From: Gallionella sp.
Lineage (GTDB): Bacteria; Pseudomonadota; Gammaproteobacteria; Burkholderiales; Gallionellaceae
Direction of reading: 5' to 3'
DNA: 64,000 nt
NCBI GenBank assembly: GCA_030681375.1
Contig: JAUXWM010000058.1
Span: forward strand, 48,213 to 112,212
This document shows positions 53,218 to 62,270 of the stretch, one piece after another. The notes under the pieces were generated by a model. That model worked only from the letters and a program-made list of their open reading frames with translations. It was not told where the DNA came from and did not search any database. The position numbers and the translations under genes are program-made. The stretch's first letter is position 1. Every line of letters begins with the position of its first letter.

Positions 53218-53954
53218 TTGTAGTGTTGAGCGGAGAAGGCCCGACCGATCTTGGACAGTGCGGCAATGCTCAGGGGCGCTGCGAAGATACAGATTTCCAG
53301 ATAGGCCCAATGACTATACTGCTGGATCAAATGCTGGAATCTCGATTGGATTACTCGTTGCGTTCTATACCGGGTGGATATCAATATGTTGGTAAGGCCG
53401 CATTAGAAGAGCGAGAGGAAGCTCGCAAGAAAGAGCATCGAAGTGTTTCCTTCGTCGGTAAAAAACGAGCTCAAGAAACTGGATATTTTTTCATCAATGC
53501 ATGGATGCTTGCGGATATTGCCTTGCAAATTGAATCTGAACGTGAAGATCAGGTTCTTGCCGTGCTGTTTCGTGACTGCGATGGAACGCGATCTACCATG
53601 TCTGGAATTTGGGCGACGAAGTGGGACGCTATGGTGAATGGATTTAACAGGGCTGAATTTTCCAGAGGTGTGCCTATGCTCCCAAAATCGACTTCGGAAG
53701 CTTGGTTATTGTGTCTGGCGCAAAATCAGCCCTATCAAAACTGCCACAAACTCGAAGAGTTGCCGGGCAACGTAGAGTCCGCGAATCACCCCAAGAAGAA
53801 ACTTGATGCGGCATTCGGCGCACATAAATCCGCGAATGAACTCTGTGAGTGGTTGGACGAGAACCCGATAGATGAAGAGAGAGCATCATCTATGCCCAGT
53901 TTTAAGGCATTCAAACTGGAGTTGGAGCGGGCATTGATGGAGGTAGCACATTGA
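53214..53954 (+). CDS. DUF4276 TOPRIM-like protein
   Basis: A 246-residue protein beginning MIVVLSGEGPTD, with Glu at residue 8, and LFRDCDGTRS with Asp at about 121 and 123. This Glu...Asp-x-Asp arrangement is the metal site of TOPRIM nucleases, and the pattern matches DUF4276. It overlaps the AAA ATPase gene by four bases. AAA+TOPRIM pairs act as DNA- or RNA-cutting abortive-infection effectors in known systems, so this pair probably does likewise. Confidence 0.75.
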   Translation: MIVVLSGEGPTDLGQCGNAQGRCEDTDFQIGPMTILLDQMLESRLDYSLRSIPGGYQYVGKAALEEREEARKKEHRSVSFVGKKRAQETGYFFINAWMLADIALQIESEREDQVLAVLFRDCDGTRSTMSGIWATKWDAMVNGFNRAEFSRGVPMLPKSTSEAWLLCLAQNQPYQNCHKLEELPGNVESANHPKKKLDAAFGAHKSANELCEWLDENPIDEERASSMPSFKAFKLELERALMEVAH

Positions 53955-54015
53955 TCCATCCTATTCGTAAGCTATCTACTGTGGGGTGGGAAAAGCGATG
54001 ATTGACGAGGTAAGG

Positions 54016-55500
54016 ATGACATCTATCGAGCAACTGATAGCCCAACCCGAAGGCAAAACGCTGGAGTTTAAGCGCGACCTGTCCTCGCCCAAGCCATTGC
54101 TCAAAACGCTGGTAGCCTTTGCCAATACGGCGGGCGGGCGGTTGTTCGTTGGAGTGGATGACCAGCGCAAGGTTGTTGGCGTCGTGCATCCGCTGGATGA
54201 TGAGGAGCGCCTGTGCAACCTGATTGCTGACAGTATTGCACCGCGTTTGATGCCAAATGTTGAGTTGATTACCGTCGAGGGTAAAACGCTGCTGGTAGTG
54301 GAAGTATTTGTCAGCGGCTCGCGTCCTCATTGGCTCAAGGCCGAGGGGCCTGAACACGGTGTCTATGTTCGCCTGGGTTCGACCAGTCGGCAAGCCGATC
54401 AGGCGTTGATTGATGAACTGCGCCGTACGGCTGAGGGCGTGGCCTTTGATGAGTTGCCTATGCCTGATTTGAGCGTTGAAGATTTAGATCTGGTCAGCGC
54501 GACAAAACTTTTTCAGGGAATAAGTGCGCTTGACGATCAGGCGTTGCGTACGCTCAAATTGGTCACGAGCTATCAGGGTCGATTGGTGCCTACCAAAGGT
54601 GCGGTGCTGCTGTTTGGGAAAGAGCGTGCCCAGCATTTTTCAGATGCATGGGTGCAGTGTGGTCGTTTTATCGGCACTGACAAGGCCGCTATCTTTGATC
54701 ATATTGATATTCATGACCCTCTGCCGCAAGCGGTGGACAGTATCATGCTATTCCTTAAAAAGCACGCCATGCGGGGTGCCGATTTTTCGGAGGTGCGTCG
54801 CAAAGATGTCTGGAGTATTCCGCTCACCTTGTTGCGTGAGGCCGTTATCAACGCGCTGGTACATGCCGACTATTCACAACGCGGCGCGCCGATTCGTATT
54901 TCCTTTTTTGATGACCGTATCGAAATCGAAAATCCCGGAATTTTGCTGCCCGGCATGACCATTGAGGACATGCGTCAGGGTGTGTCAAAAATTCGCAACC
55001 ATGTGATTGCCCGCGTGTTCCGTGAACTTAACCTGATTGAACAGTGGGGCAGTGGCGTGCGCCGAATTTTCAAGGAAGCCGAACAACTGGGGTTGCCAGA
55101 GCCGCAAATTATCGAAGTGGGTATGCGGGTTCGTGTTGTGGTGCATCTGGCTGAAGTATTGGAGATTCAGGATATTCATGGCCAGATTGAGAAAATAACA
55201 CCAGAACGGCTAGAGTCACGGCTAGAGTCACGGCTAGAGTCAAATCTTGCGGCTAAAGTGATGATCCTGCTTGGCGAAGATGAGGCAGGTAAAGCAAAAT
55301 TGGCAAAGCTGCTTGGGCATAAATCAGTTTCTGGGGAGTTGCACAAACAAATCAAAAGGTTGTTAGTGCTCGAAATGATCGAAATGACTTTGCCAGACAA
55401 ACCCAATAGCCGGTTGCAGAAGTATCGACTTACGGTAAATGCGCATGATCTTATGTTGGCGGAAGTGAAGGTCGCGACCGGTGGGACTGGTGATGGTTGA
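54016..55500 (+). CDS. AlbA_2/Schlafen-type ATP-binding protein
   Basis: About 494 residues; ATG 54016 is chosen because GAGG precedes it and family members start like MTSIEQLIAQPEG (GTG 53986 and ATG 53998 also occur). The N-terminal AlbA_2 domain has KTLEFKRDLSSP and NTAGGRLFVGVDD. A histidine-kinase-like ATPase domain (HATPase_c_4) follows, with LLREAVINALVHADYSQRGAPIRI and IENPGILLPGMT. A tandem RLES repeat links to a C-terminal winged helix. Likely a nucleic-acid-binding regulator or defence effector; activity unknown. Confidence 0.8.
   Translation: MTSIEQLIAQPEGKTLEFKRDLSSPKPLLKTLVAFANTAGGRLFVGVDDQRKVVGVVHPLDDEERLCNLIADSIAPRLMPNVELITVEGKTLLVVEVFVSGSRPHWLKAEGPEHGVYVRLGSTSRQADQALIDELRRTAEGVAFDELPMPDLSVEDLDLVSATKLFQGISALDDQALRTLKLVTSYQGRLVPTKGAVLLFGKERAQHFSDAWVQCGRFIGTDKAAIFDHIDIHDPLPQAVDSIMLFLKKHAMRGADFSEVRRKDVWSIPLTLLREAVINALVHADYSQRGAPIRISFFDDRIEIENPGILLPGMTIEDMRQGVSKIRNHVIARVFRELNLIEQWGSGVRRIFKEAEQLGLPEPQIIEVGMRVRVVVHLAEVLEIQDIHGQIEKITPERLESRLESRLESNLAAKVMILLGEDEAGKAKLAKLLGHKSVSGELHKQIKRLLVLEMIEMTLPDKPNSRLQKYRLTVNAHDLMLAEVKVATGGTGDG
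55207..55242 (+). repeat. Three tandem 12-base repeats inside the AlbA_2 gene
   Basis: CGGCTAGAGTCA occurs three times head to tail (55207, 55219, 55231), encoding RLES three times in the linker between the ATPase and C-terminal domains. Being a multiple of three it can change copy number without a frameshift. Confidence 0.85.
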
Positions 55501-55554
55501 GCAAGTTTCCATAAGCCTGGACGGGAATTGTTGGCCTTTGAATTGAGGATGGAT

Positions 55555-55746
55555 ATGAAAAAAATTAGTAAACAAGCTGTACGCCGCAAGTCGGTAGAAA
55601 ATATATTGGCTTCATTGCGCATAGATCAGCTGACCCCCGGTGACTATGTGGTCAAGGGCATGAATGCTTGCGTGAGTGGGAAGAATACGACAGCCAATGT
55701 ACTCCAAGAGGTCATGCGTCACCATGTCACGTTACGACGGGTCTGA
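55555..55746 (+). CDS. VbhA-like small antitoxin-type protein
   Basis: A 63-residue protein; ATG 55555 is preceded by GAGG. The sequence KKISKQAVRRKSVENILASLRIDQLTPGDYVVKGMNACVSGKNTTANVLQEV follows the VbhA-like pattern (R-x4-N-x-x-ASLR-x-x-G/Q-L-x-P). VbhA proteins inhibit a neighbouring Fic enzyme, but no Fic gene is visible nearby, so the role here is open. It lies 54 bases after AlbA_2 and before pglZ. Confidence 0.45.
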   Translation: MKKISKQAVRRKSVENILASLRIDQLTPGDYVVKGMNACVSGKNTTANVLQEVMRHHVTLRRV

Positions 55747-55827
55747 TTCCTGCGTCTATGCTTGCAGAATTTACTGCCACCGTTGAGTAATTGTTGAAAT
55801 TTTCTAAAAATACATGAGACCATCCCT

Positions 55828-58437
55828 TTGAGTAATCAACGAATCGTAGATTCCTTATCTTCACTATATGCCAATCATGCCATCGTGTTTTGGCATGATG
55901 CCGATGCCGAGTTTTCATCTGTCGTAGATGGGCTTCCATTGCCTGATGTACAAGTGGTGCGCACAGATAGCATGCCTGCGCTCAAAGTTAAGCTGGATAT
56001 CGAGCGCGCACCAAAACAAAAATGGCTGCTCTACAGCAATAAACCAGAACCTGAACTTGCCCAAGACTGGCTGCTGGATATTCGCCTGCGCAGCAAGTCA
56101 TTCAGCGCGGATGCCGCCTCCATTCTGCTGGAAGACTTGGGGCTGACATCGCAGACATTGCGTGCGCATCTGAAACTTCGCGCCAAGTTCCTGCGTGCTA
56201 AAGACCGTGTTGAAAAACTGAAACGACTGGTGGTGCCAACCGATACGGCAGAGGATATCGACCGCAAGATGCTGGCGGTGTTGGCACGAGCAGATCAGCC
56301 AGAATTGACGGCGGTATTATTTCGCCTGTTTTCAGGTTTGGTTGCGGAGGGGATGGCTGACTTGAATGCCGAGACCCGGCAATGGCAGGAGATTCAGAGC
56401 AATGAATTGGAATCGGCTTTCTGGGAAAATGTTGAGCGAGAGTTCGGCTACGCCCAGTCAGCGCCTTCGTTGTCAGACTTTTTGATTCATTTGCTGGTTA
56501 CGGATTTTGCACGTTCACTGACTGGCACTTGTCCCGGTCAACTCGCCCATTTTATTTTAGCCAATAAAACGCTGGCGGCGAATGCGGCGGTATTTGTTGC
56601 CCGATGGCGTTCAGATATGGCGCACTTTGCCAGTTACAACGCCTTGTCTGAGCAGATAGCCAAGGAGCTGGATATTGCCGGTATGTTGGGTGGCTTGTCC
56701 GGTGCGTCACTATCTGAGGTGATGACCTTCGCGGTCGTTGAGCAGCGCATCATCAAACAGATCAAGGATCAAATCATTGCGGCATCCGGTGCTGAATCGA
56801 ATGCAGTACGCTCGTTGATTGCGCGCCGTCGCGATGGTCATTGGGCAAACCGTTTACTAGCTCAGGATAATGATGTCACTCGCGCATTGGCTGCGAGCTA
56901 TGATGCGTTGGAGGCGGCTTACGGCTTCTTTGAATTGAAGGCGGCACATGAGGCAGGATTTAGTTTCGCGAATGCAGCCGACGGTTTAGCTGCGTATCAA
57001 GCCGAGATATTCCGGTTTGACCAGCTGTATCGCCAGTTTAACTTTGCCGCTGCGGCTGTTGAACCGATGGGCTGGGCGGTGTTGCATGAGTTGATTGAGC
57101 GTGTTGAAAGTGCCTATTCCGGCTGGTTCATCCCGCAATTAACATCGTCATGGAGCAAAGTGCTGGAAGGCGACAGCGGTCTACTGGGAAAGTGGAAAGT
57201 CGATGGCTTAATAAATCAGCCCGATTTCTATATAAAGCATGTGAAGCCGGTGCTGGATGGCGGCGCAAAACGGGTGTTTGTGGTGATTTCGGATGCATTC
57301 CGTTACGAGGCAGCCGAGGAGTTGACGCGTATTATCAATAGCCGTAACCGTCTGAAGGCATCCTTGTCCGCCATGCTCGGCGTTTTGCCCAGTTACACCG
57401 CGCTGGGTATGGCATCGCTGCTGCCTCACTCCAAATTGGCGTACAAGCTAAATGGCAATTACGACTTGAGTGCGGATGGCGCTGTGGTTTCGACCAGCGA
57501 GCAGCGCAGCACTCATCTTGAGCAGTATGGCGGCGTGGCAATCAAAGCCGATGATTTGATGGCGCTGGGTAAAGACAAGGGGCGTGAATTCGTTCGTGAC
57601 AAGCAAGTGGTGTACATCTATCACGACCTGATTGACATGATCGGTGATAAACAAGCATCCGAGACCAAGACCTTTGCAGCGGTCAATGATGCGCTGGATG
57701 AGTTGGGAAGGCTGGCCAATTTCATTATCAACAGTCTGAATGGCTCGGTTGTCTTGCTGACTGCGGATCACGGCTTTATGTATCAGGAGTCGGCCCTTGA
57801 TGTAGCTGATAAATCAACGCTGGATGAAAAGCCCACAGGTCTGTTAAAAGCTAAAAAACGCTATCTGATTGGACAGGGAATCGGTGTTAGTCCAAAAGCC
57901 TGGTGCGGCAATACGGCAGTGACGGCGGGAACTGAGGCGGGCGAGGGCAGTATGGACTTCTGGTTGCCCAAGGGCGCGGCGCGTTTCCATTTCGCCGGTG
58001 GTGCGCGATTTGTGCATGGCAGTGCGATGCCACAGGAAGTGGTTGTGCCGGTGATTACCTTGCGTGCAAGTGAATCGGATAAGGCAAAGACCCGCTTCGT
58101 GAATTTCAGTATTCTGGGTGCGTCGATTAAAGTGGTAACCAACAGGCAGCGATTTGAATTTATTCAGGATGAGGCTGTTTCAGCACGCATACTGCCACGC
58201 ATGGTGCAGATTTCATTGCGCGATGGTGAGGAATTTATCAGTGATGAGCAGTCGCTGACCTTCGATAGCGATTCCGATCTGATGGATAGCCGTAAACGCA
58301 CAGTGATGCTGACCGTTCGATCGGGAAGCTATGACCGGAATAAAGATTACTTCCTGATAGCGCGTGACGCGCAAACCAAGGTGGAAGTGATGCGCCTGCC
58401 GCTGCGAGTGGATCTGGCGTTTTCAAATGATTTTTAG
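55828..58437 (+). CDS. pglZ: BREX alkaline-phosphatase-superfamily protein PglZ
   Basis: An 869-residue protein starting at TTG 55828. Its metallophosphatase core includes VFVVISDAFRYEAAEEL with Asp at about 488, and VVLLTADHGFMYQ with Asp-His at about 647-648. The N-terminal half is helical. PglZ is a signature component of all BREX types and is required for defence; its substrate is not known. It is followed nine bases later by brxL. Confidence 0.95.
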   Translation: MSNQRIVDSLSSLYANHAIVFWHDADAEFSSVVDGLPLPDVQVVRTDSMPALKVKLDIERAPKQKWLLYSNKPEPELAQDWLLDIRLRSKSFSADAASILLEDLGLTSQTLRAHLKLRAKFLRAKDRVEKLKRLVVPTDTAEDIDRKMLAVLARADQPELTAVLFRLFSGLVAEGMADLNAETRQWQEIQSNELESAFWENVEREFGYAQSAPSLSDFLIHLLVTDFARSLTGTCPGQLAHFILANKTLAANAAVFVARWRSDMAHFASYNALSEQIAKELDIAGMLGGLSGASLSEVMTFAVVEQRIIKQIKDQIIAASGAESNAVRSLIARRRDGHWANRLLAQDNDVTRALAASYDALEAAYGFFELKAAHEAGFSFANAADGLAAYQAEIFRFDQLYRQFNFAAAAVEPMGWAVLHELIERVESAYSGWFIPQLTSSWSKVLEGDSGLLGKWKVDGLINQPDFYIKHVKPVLDGGAKRVFVVISDAFRYEAAEELTRIINSRNRLKASLSAMLGVLPSYTALGMASLLPHSKLAYKLNGNYDLSADGAVVSTSEQRSTHLEQYGGVAIKADDLMALGKDKGREFVRDKQVVYIYHDLIDMIGDKQASETKTFAAVNDALDELGRLANFIINSLNGSVVLLTADHGFMYQESALDVADKSTLDEKPTGLLKAKKRYLIGQGIGVSPKAWCGNTAVTAGTEAGEGSMDFWLPKGAARFHFAGGARFVHGSAMPQEVVVPVITLRASESDKAKTRFVNFSILGASIKVVTNRQRFEFIQDEAVSARILPRMVQISLRDGEEFISDEQSLTFDSDSDLMDSRKRTVMLTVRSGSYDRNKDYFLIARDAQTKVEVMRLPLRVDLAFSNDF

Positions 58438-58446
58438 GAACAGACG

Positions 58447-60477
58447 ATGATTGATTCGAATCAGGAAAAAAGCCTTGATGTGCTATTGAACGAATTTCTG
58501 CCCGGCAAGGTGGTGCGCAAGGATCTGACCAAGCTGATTAAGGAAGGCGCGAATGTGCCGGTTTATGTGCTGGAGTATTTGCTCGGCATGTACTGCGCAT
58601 CGGATGATCCTGCGACCATTGAGGCAGGCTTAACCAATGTGAAGCGGGTGCTGGCGGAAAACTACGTGCGTCCGGACGAAGCTGAAAAGGTAAAGTCCAA
58701 AATCCGCGAGAGTGGCAGCTATAAGGTGATCGATAAGGTCACGGTCAAGCTGAACGAGAAGCGAGACTCTTACGAGGCGATGCTTTCCAACTTGTCTATC
58801 AGGGATGCGGAAATTCCTGATTCCGATGTACGTAATTTTGAGAAGCTGCTGGTCGGCGGGATCTGGTGCATCGTGACGCTGCGCTACCGCTTTGAGGAAA
58901 ATCAGAAGGGCTCGCCGTTTTCGATTTCTGATTTGAAGCCGATCCAGATGCCCAACATGGATATGGAGGCATTGTTCGATGCGCGCAAAGGTTTTACCGA
59001 GGAACAGTGGATCGACAGTTTGATCCGTTCGACGGGCATGGAGCCAACTTGTTTTGATCAGCGGGTGAAATGGCATTTGCTGGCACGCATGATTCCGCTG
59101 GTGGAAAATAATTACAACATCTGCGAGTTAGGCCCTCGCGGCACCGGCAAGAGCCATATTTACAAGGAAATCAGCCCGAATAGCATTCTTGTATCTGGCG
59201 GGCAAACCACTGTCGCCAATCTGTTCTACAACATGGGATCGCGCAAGATCGGTCTGGTCGGATTATGGGATGTGGTCGCGTTTGATGAGGTGGCAGGTAT
59301 CAACTTCAAGGAACAAGACGGCATTCAGATCATGAAGGACTATATGGCGAGCGGGTCATTCTCGCGCGGGCGTGAGTCGATCAATGCAAGCGCATCCATG
59401 GTGTTCGTCGGCAATATCAATCAGTCTGTCGAACAGATGGTAAAAACCAGTCATTTGCTGGAGCCCTTCCCGGACGCGATGATTGATTCGGCATTTTTTG
59501 ACCGATTCCATGCCTATGTGCCGGGCTGGGAAATCCCCAAGATGCGCCCGGAATTTTTCACTAACCAGTACGGCATGATCGTGGATTACCTGGCGGAATG
59601 GATGCGCGAGATGCGTAAGCGCAGCTTTGCCGATGCCATCGACAAGTGGTTCAAACTGGGTAATAACCTGAATCAGCGCGATACGATTGCCGTGCGCCGT
59701 ACCGTGTCTGGTCTGCTCAAACTAACTTGCCCGCATGGCGAATATGGCAAGGAAAGCGTGCGACGTGCGTTGGAATATGCACTTGAAACGCGTCGCAGGA
59801 TAAAAGAACAGCTCAAGAAAATCGGCGGCATGGAATTCTACGATGTCCATTTCAGCTATATCGATCTGGAAGATGGGCAGGAGCGGTTTATATCAGTGCC
59901 GGAGCAGGGTGGTGGTTCGCTTATTCCTGATGGCAGACCCAACCCCGGAACATTGCATACCATCAGTATCGGTGAAAACGGCATGCCGGGTGTGTACCGA
60001 CTGGAAATCCAGTCTATTGCCGGCAATGGCAAGATTTCGATTTCTGGGAATAATTCCAGAGAGCCATCCAGAGTCGCATTCGACTACTTTAAAGCCCACG
60101 CTTCACGGGTAAGCGGGGCGATCAAGCCGAGTGATTATGATTACCATTTGCATCTGGTCGAGCTGCAAAATTCCGGTGCGCCAGAAACTTTGACGCTCGC
60201 CAACTTTATCGCGCTGTGTTCTGCAACACTGGGCAAGTCGATGCAGAGTCAGATGGTCGTGATGGGCGATATGAGTCTGGGTGGAACCATTACACAGGCG
60301 CGTAACTTGGCGGAAAGTTTGCAAGTGGCGTTTGATGCCGGTGCGAAACGTATCCTGCTGCCGATGTCGAGCGTGACCGATATTCCAACGGTTCCCGGCG
60401 AACTGTTTGCAAAATTCCAGACCAGTTTTTACTCAGATCCTGTGGACGCGGTATTCAAGGCGTTGGGGGTGGAGTGA
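58447..60477 (+). CDS. brxL: BREX AAA+ Lon-like protein BrxL
   Basis: A 676-residue protein. Walker A GPRGTGKS lies at about 229-236 and Walker B VVAFDEVAG with Asp-Glu at about 280-281. The C-terminal ~150 residues form a Lon-like domain (MGDMSLGGTITQARNLAESLQ and AKRILLPMSSVTD). Published work treats BrxL as a hexameric/dodecameric AAA+ machine; whether the Lon part is proteolytic is unclear. It ends the type 1 BREX locus. Confidence 0.95.
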   Translation: MIDSNQEKSLDVLLNEFLPGKVVRKDLTKLIKEGANVPVYVLEYLLGMYCASDDPATIEAGLTNVKRVLAENYVRPDEAEKVKSKIRESGSYKVIDKVTVKLNEKRDSYEAMLSNLSIRDAEIPDSDVRNFEKLLVGGIWCIVTLRYRFEENQKGSPFSISDLKPIQMPNMDMEALFDARKGFTEEQWIDSLIRSTGMEPTCFDQRVKWHLLARMIPLVENNYNICELGPRGTGKSHIYKEISPNSILVSGGQTTVANLFYNMGSRKIGLVGLWDVVAFDEVAGINFKEQDGIQIMKDYMASGSFSRGRESINASASMVFVGNINQSVEQMVKTSHLLEPFPDAMIDSAFFDRFHAYVPGWEIPKMRPEFFTNQYGMIVDYLAEWMREMRKRSFADAIDKWFKLGNNLNQRDTIAVRRTVSGLLKLTCPHGEYGKESVRRALEYALETRRRIKEQLKKIGGMEFYDVHFSYIDLEDGQERFISVPEQGGGSLIPDGRPNPGTLHTISIGENGMPGVYRLEIQSIAGNGKISISGNNSREPSRVAFDYFKAHASRVSGAIKPSDYDYHLHLVELQNSGAPETLTLANFIALCSATLGKSMQSQMVVMGDMSLGGTITQARNLAESLQVAFDAGAKRILLPMSSVTDIPTVPGELFAKFQTSFYSDPVDAVFKALGVE

Positions 60478-60790
60478 TCGAGGTTGAATGGGCTGCCGCA
60501 ATGTGGGTGTAAAACGGAATGCTGCCTGCGACTCAAGTTGTTTTCAGGAGCGTACTATGCGATTCATGTGCTATTGAGCGGAAAGCTTCACTGATTGCTT
60601 TGTGGCGCGGAATAATGCAGCACGAAAACTGGAGGTGCCATTTTCTGCCGTTCGAGGAGGACACAAAACTTCTTACACGCTCATTTACGCGCGGAATTGC
60701 TATTTTTATGCCAGTAAACTCACGCTTAGGGTAAACTGCACAACCGAAATTGGTTGCAAATATAAAAATAATCTGGCCGTACTGTAAAAT
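60478..60790 (+). other. Intergenic region after BREX
   Basis: About 313 bases with no supported gene. Short frames lack ribosome sites. The last ~90 bases are AT-rich and probably hold a promoter for 60791; they weakly resemble the brxA upstream region. Confidence 0.45.
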
Positions 60791-61726
60791 ATGAATAGTA
60801 TTTTTCTGTTAAATGAAACAAATCAAGCACAGCTCATTAAGCAGGCCCATTTTAACCTCTGGATGGTCGGAAATGAACGTTTCCTAGATGTGGGGTTGCG
60901 AATGGTCAGAGATCAACGCATTGAGTTATACCTACCCTGGATTAATGCAGTGATTTCTGATTTGTACGATACCCTTAAAGATGGAGATGTTCTAAATGCG
61001 ATATTTAATCAGCATCTTACGGTAACGCAGACTACGGGGCTAGGTTATACAACGGTTACCCGTGGAACAGATGTGTTCGATGTCGTCAAAGTTAAAGATA
61101 TTACGGCAACACCATTTGTGCTTCATAACACGACACACAGCAATGCATACACAAAGATAACAATTGAGCCGGATAAGTTAACGCCTAATGACTCATATAT
61201 ACGCTTAAGAGCAAAAGGTTTTGGAAATGATGTATTTAATACGACACATGTCTGCACAGGTTCCTTCCTTAATCCGTATAGGGAGTCTATTGAGGCCGTC
61301 GATTTTCGGGTAAACGAAATTCGTACCGTAACACCCTCTGATTTTAAAAAAACTGCGGTTGAAATTCCAGTTATTCAAGACTTGCATTTTTTCTTACTCA
61401 AGAGCTTTCATGAAACTAATTCATTGAGTAGCCCTCCATATACAAGATGTAGGGAGTTGGAAGACAAAGCATGGGTCCAATATTTGGCGTTAAGCCAGGA
61501 AAATAAGGTAGCAACTTTGGCTTATCATTGGAAAAAGAGTCTCTCGAAAGGAGAGCATTTCTCTATATTGGCGACATTCGGTGAAAAAAAGGCATCTTGG
61601 TTAATCGTGTTTTTCTATGTTGTAATCATCGTCATTCTTAATTTGTTTTCGACCTTTACGTATGAAAAAATGGCTCCACAGCAGGATCTAGGCGATTGTG
61701 CTGAACAACAAAGTGTTCCCAAGTAA
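60791..61726 (+). CDS. Unknown protein with a C-terminal membrane anchor
   Basis: A 311-residue protein, AT-rich, with no recognised family. The soluble part has scattered aromatic/Asn residues and one strong hydrophobic segment (KASWLIVFFYVVIIVILNLFS, about residues 270-290), after which only ~20 residues remain. There is no signal peptide, so it may be tail-anchored with its main domain in the cytosol. It is followed 26 bases later by a GNAT gene and stands next to BREX, so a defence or stress role is possible. Confidence 0.65.
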   Translation: MNSIFLLNETNQAQLIKQAHFNLWMVGNERFLDVGLRMVRDQRIELYLPWINAVISDLYDTLKDGDVLNAIFNQHLTVTQTTGLGYTTVTRGTDVFDVVKVKDITATPFVLHNTTHSNAYTKITIEPDKLTPNDSYIRLRAKGFGNDVFNTTHVCTGSFLNPYRESIEAVDFRVNEIRTVTPSDFKKTAVEIPVIQDLHFFLLKSFHETNSLSSPPYTRCRELEDKAWVQYLALSQENKVATLAYHWKKSLSKGEHFSILATFGEKKASWLIVFFYVVIIVILNLFSTFTYEKMAPQQDLGDCAEQQSVPK

Positions 61727-61752
61727 CGTCGGTTACTTTTGAGAGGTGTCGT

Positions 61753-62244
61753 ATGAAAAAGTTTTCTGTGGATTTCGGTACATTGATTGTAAGCAACGAT
61801 AGTGCCGAGGCTGAACAACTGTTATGCATGTCAAAAGTTGTTCTTGAAAACATTCGTCATCTTGAAAAGTCATATCCGAATTTTCAATATTGGTTCGAGT
61901 CACAGGTTGTCAGGGGAATATTAGGCGGCTCAAGAAGCTTCGTAATTGAATTGCGTGATGGAAAAATGGCAGGCGTGGCGATTCTTAAAGACACCCCAGA
62001 AGAAAAGAAAATTTGCACAATTAGTGTCTGCGATGAATTTAAATCAAAGGGAATGGGGGTTCGTCTTTTTGAGAAAAGTATGCGACTTCTTGATACTGAT
62101 AAACCACTTGCATCTGTTTCTGAAAGCCGACTACCTGAATTTGAGAAAATATTTGAGTACCTTGATTATGACTATTCTGCCGAATACCACGGGCTGTATC
62201 TTCCGCAAAGGAAGGAGTTTAGTTTTAACGGCCTCCTACAGTAG
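61753..62244 (+). CDS. GNAT-family N-acetyltransferase
   Basis: A 163-residue enzyme with a GNAT acetyl-CoA motif (CTISVCDEFKSKGMGVRLFEKSM, KxKGMG in place of QxxGxG/A) and a central GSRSFVIELRDGKMAGVAIL strand pair. It lacks a neighbouring DUF1778 antitoxin. Its stop lies 26 bases before the start of a larger fusion that also carries a GNAT domain, so the two may act together. Substrate unknown. Confidence 0.8.
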   Translation: MKKFSVDFGTLIVSNDSAEAEQLLCMSKVVLENIRHLEKSYPNFQYWFESQVVRGILGGSRSFVIELRDGKMAGVAILKDTPEEKKICTISVCDEFKSKGMGVRLFEKSMRLLDTDKPLASVSESRLPEFEKIFEYLDYDYSAEYHGLYLPQRKEFSFNGLLQ

Positions 62245-62270
62245 CTAGTCATAATAGAGCTCAGTTTATT

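Noticed and set aside
52033..53954. A canonical PARIS system
   Set aside because: The AAA ATPase partner here is DUF4276-like, not the DUF4435 protein AriB, so it is described only as PARIS/OLD-like.
38785..60477. DISARM or a plain type I restriction system
   Set aside because: The presence of BrxA, BrxB, BrxC, PglX, PglZ and BrxL in order identifies type 1 BREX; no DrmA/B/C or HsdR/S was found.
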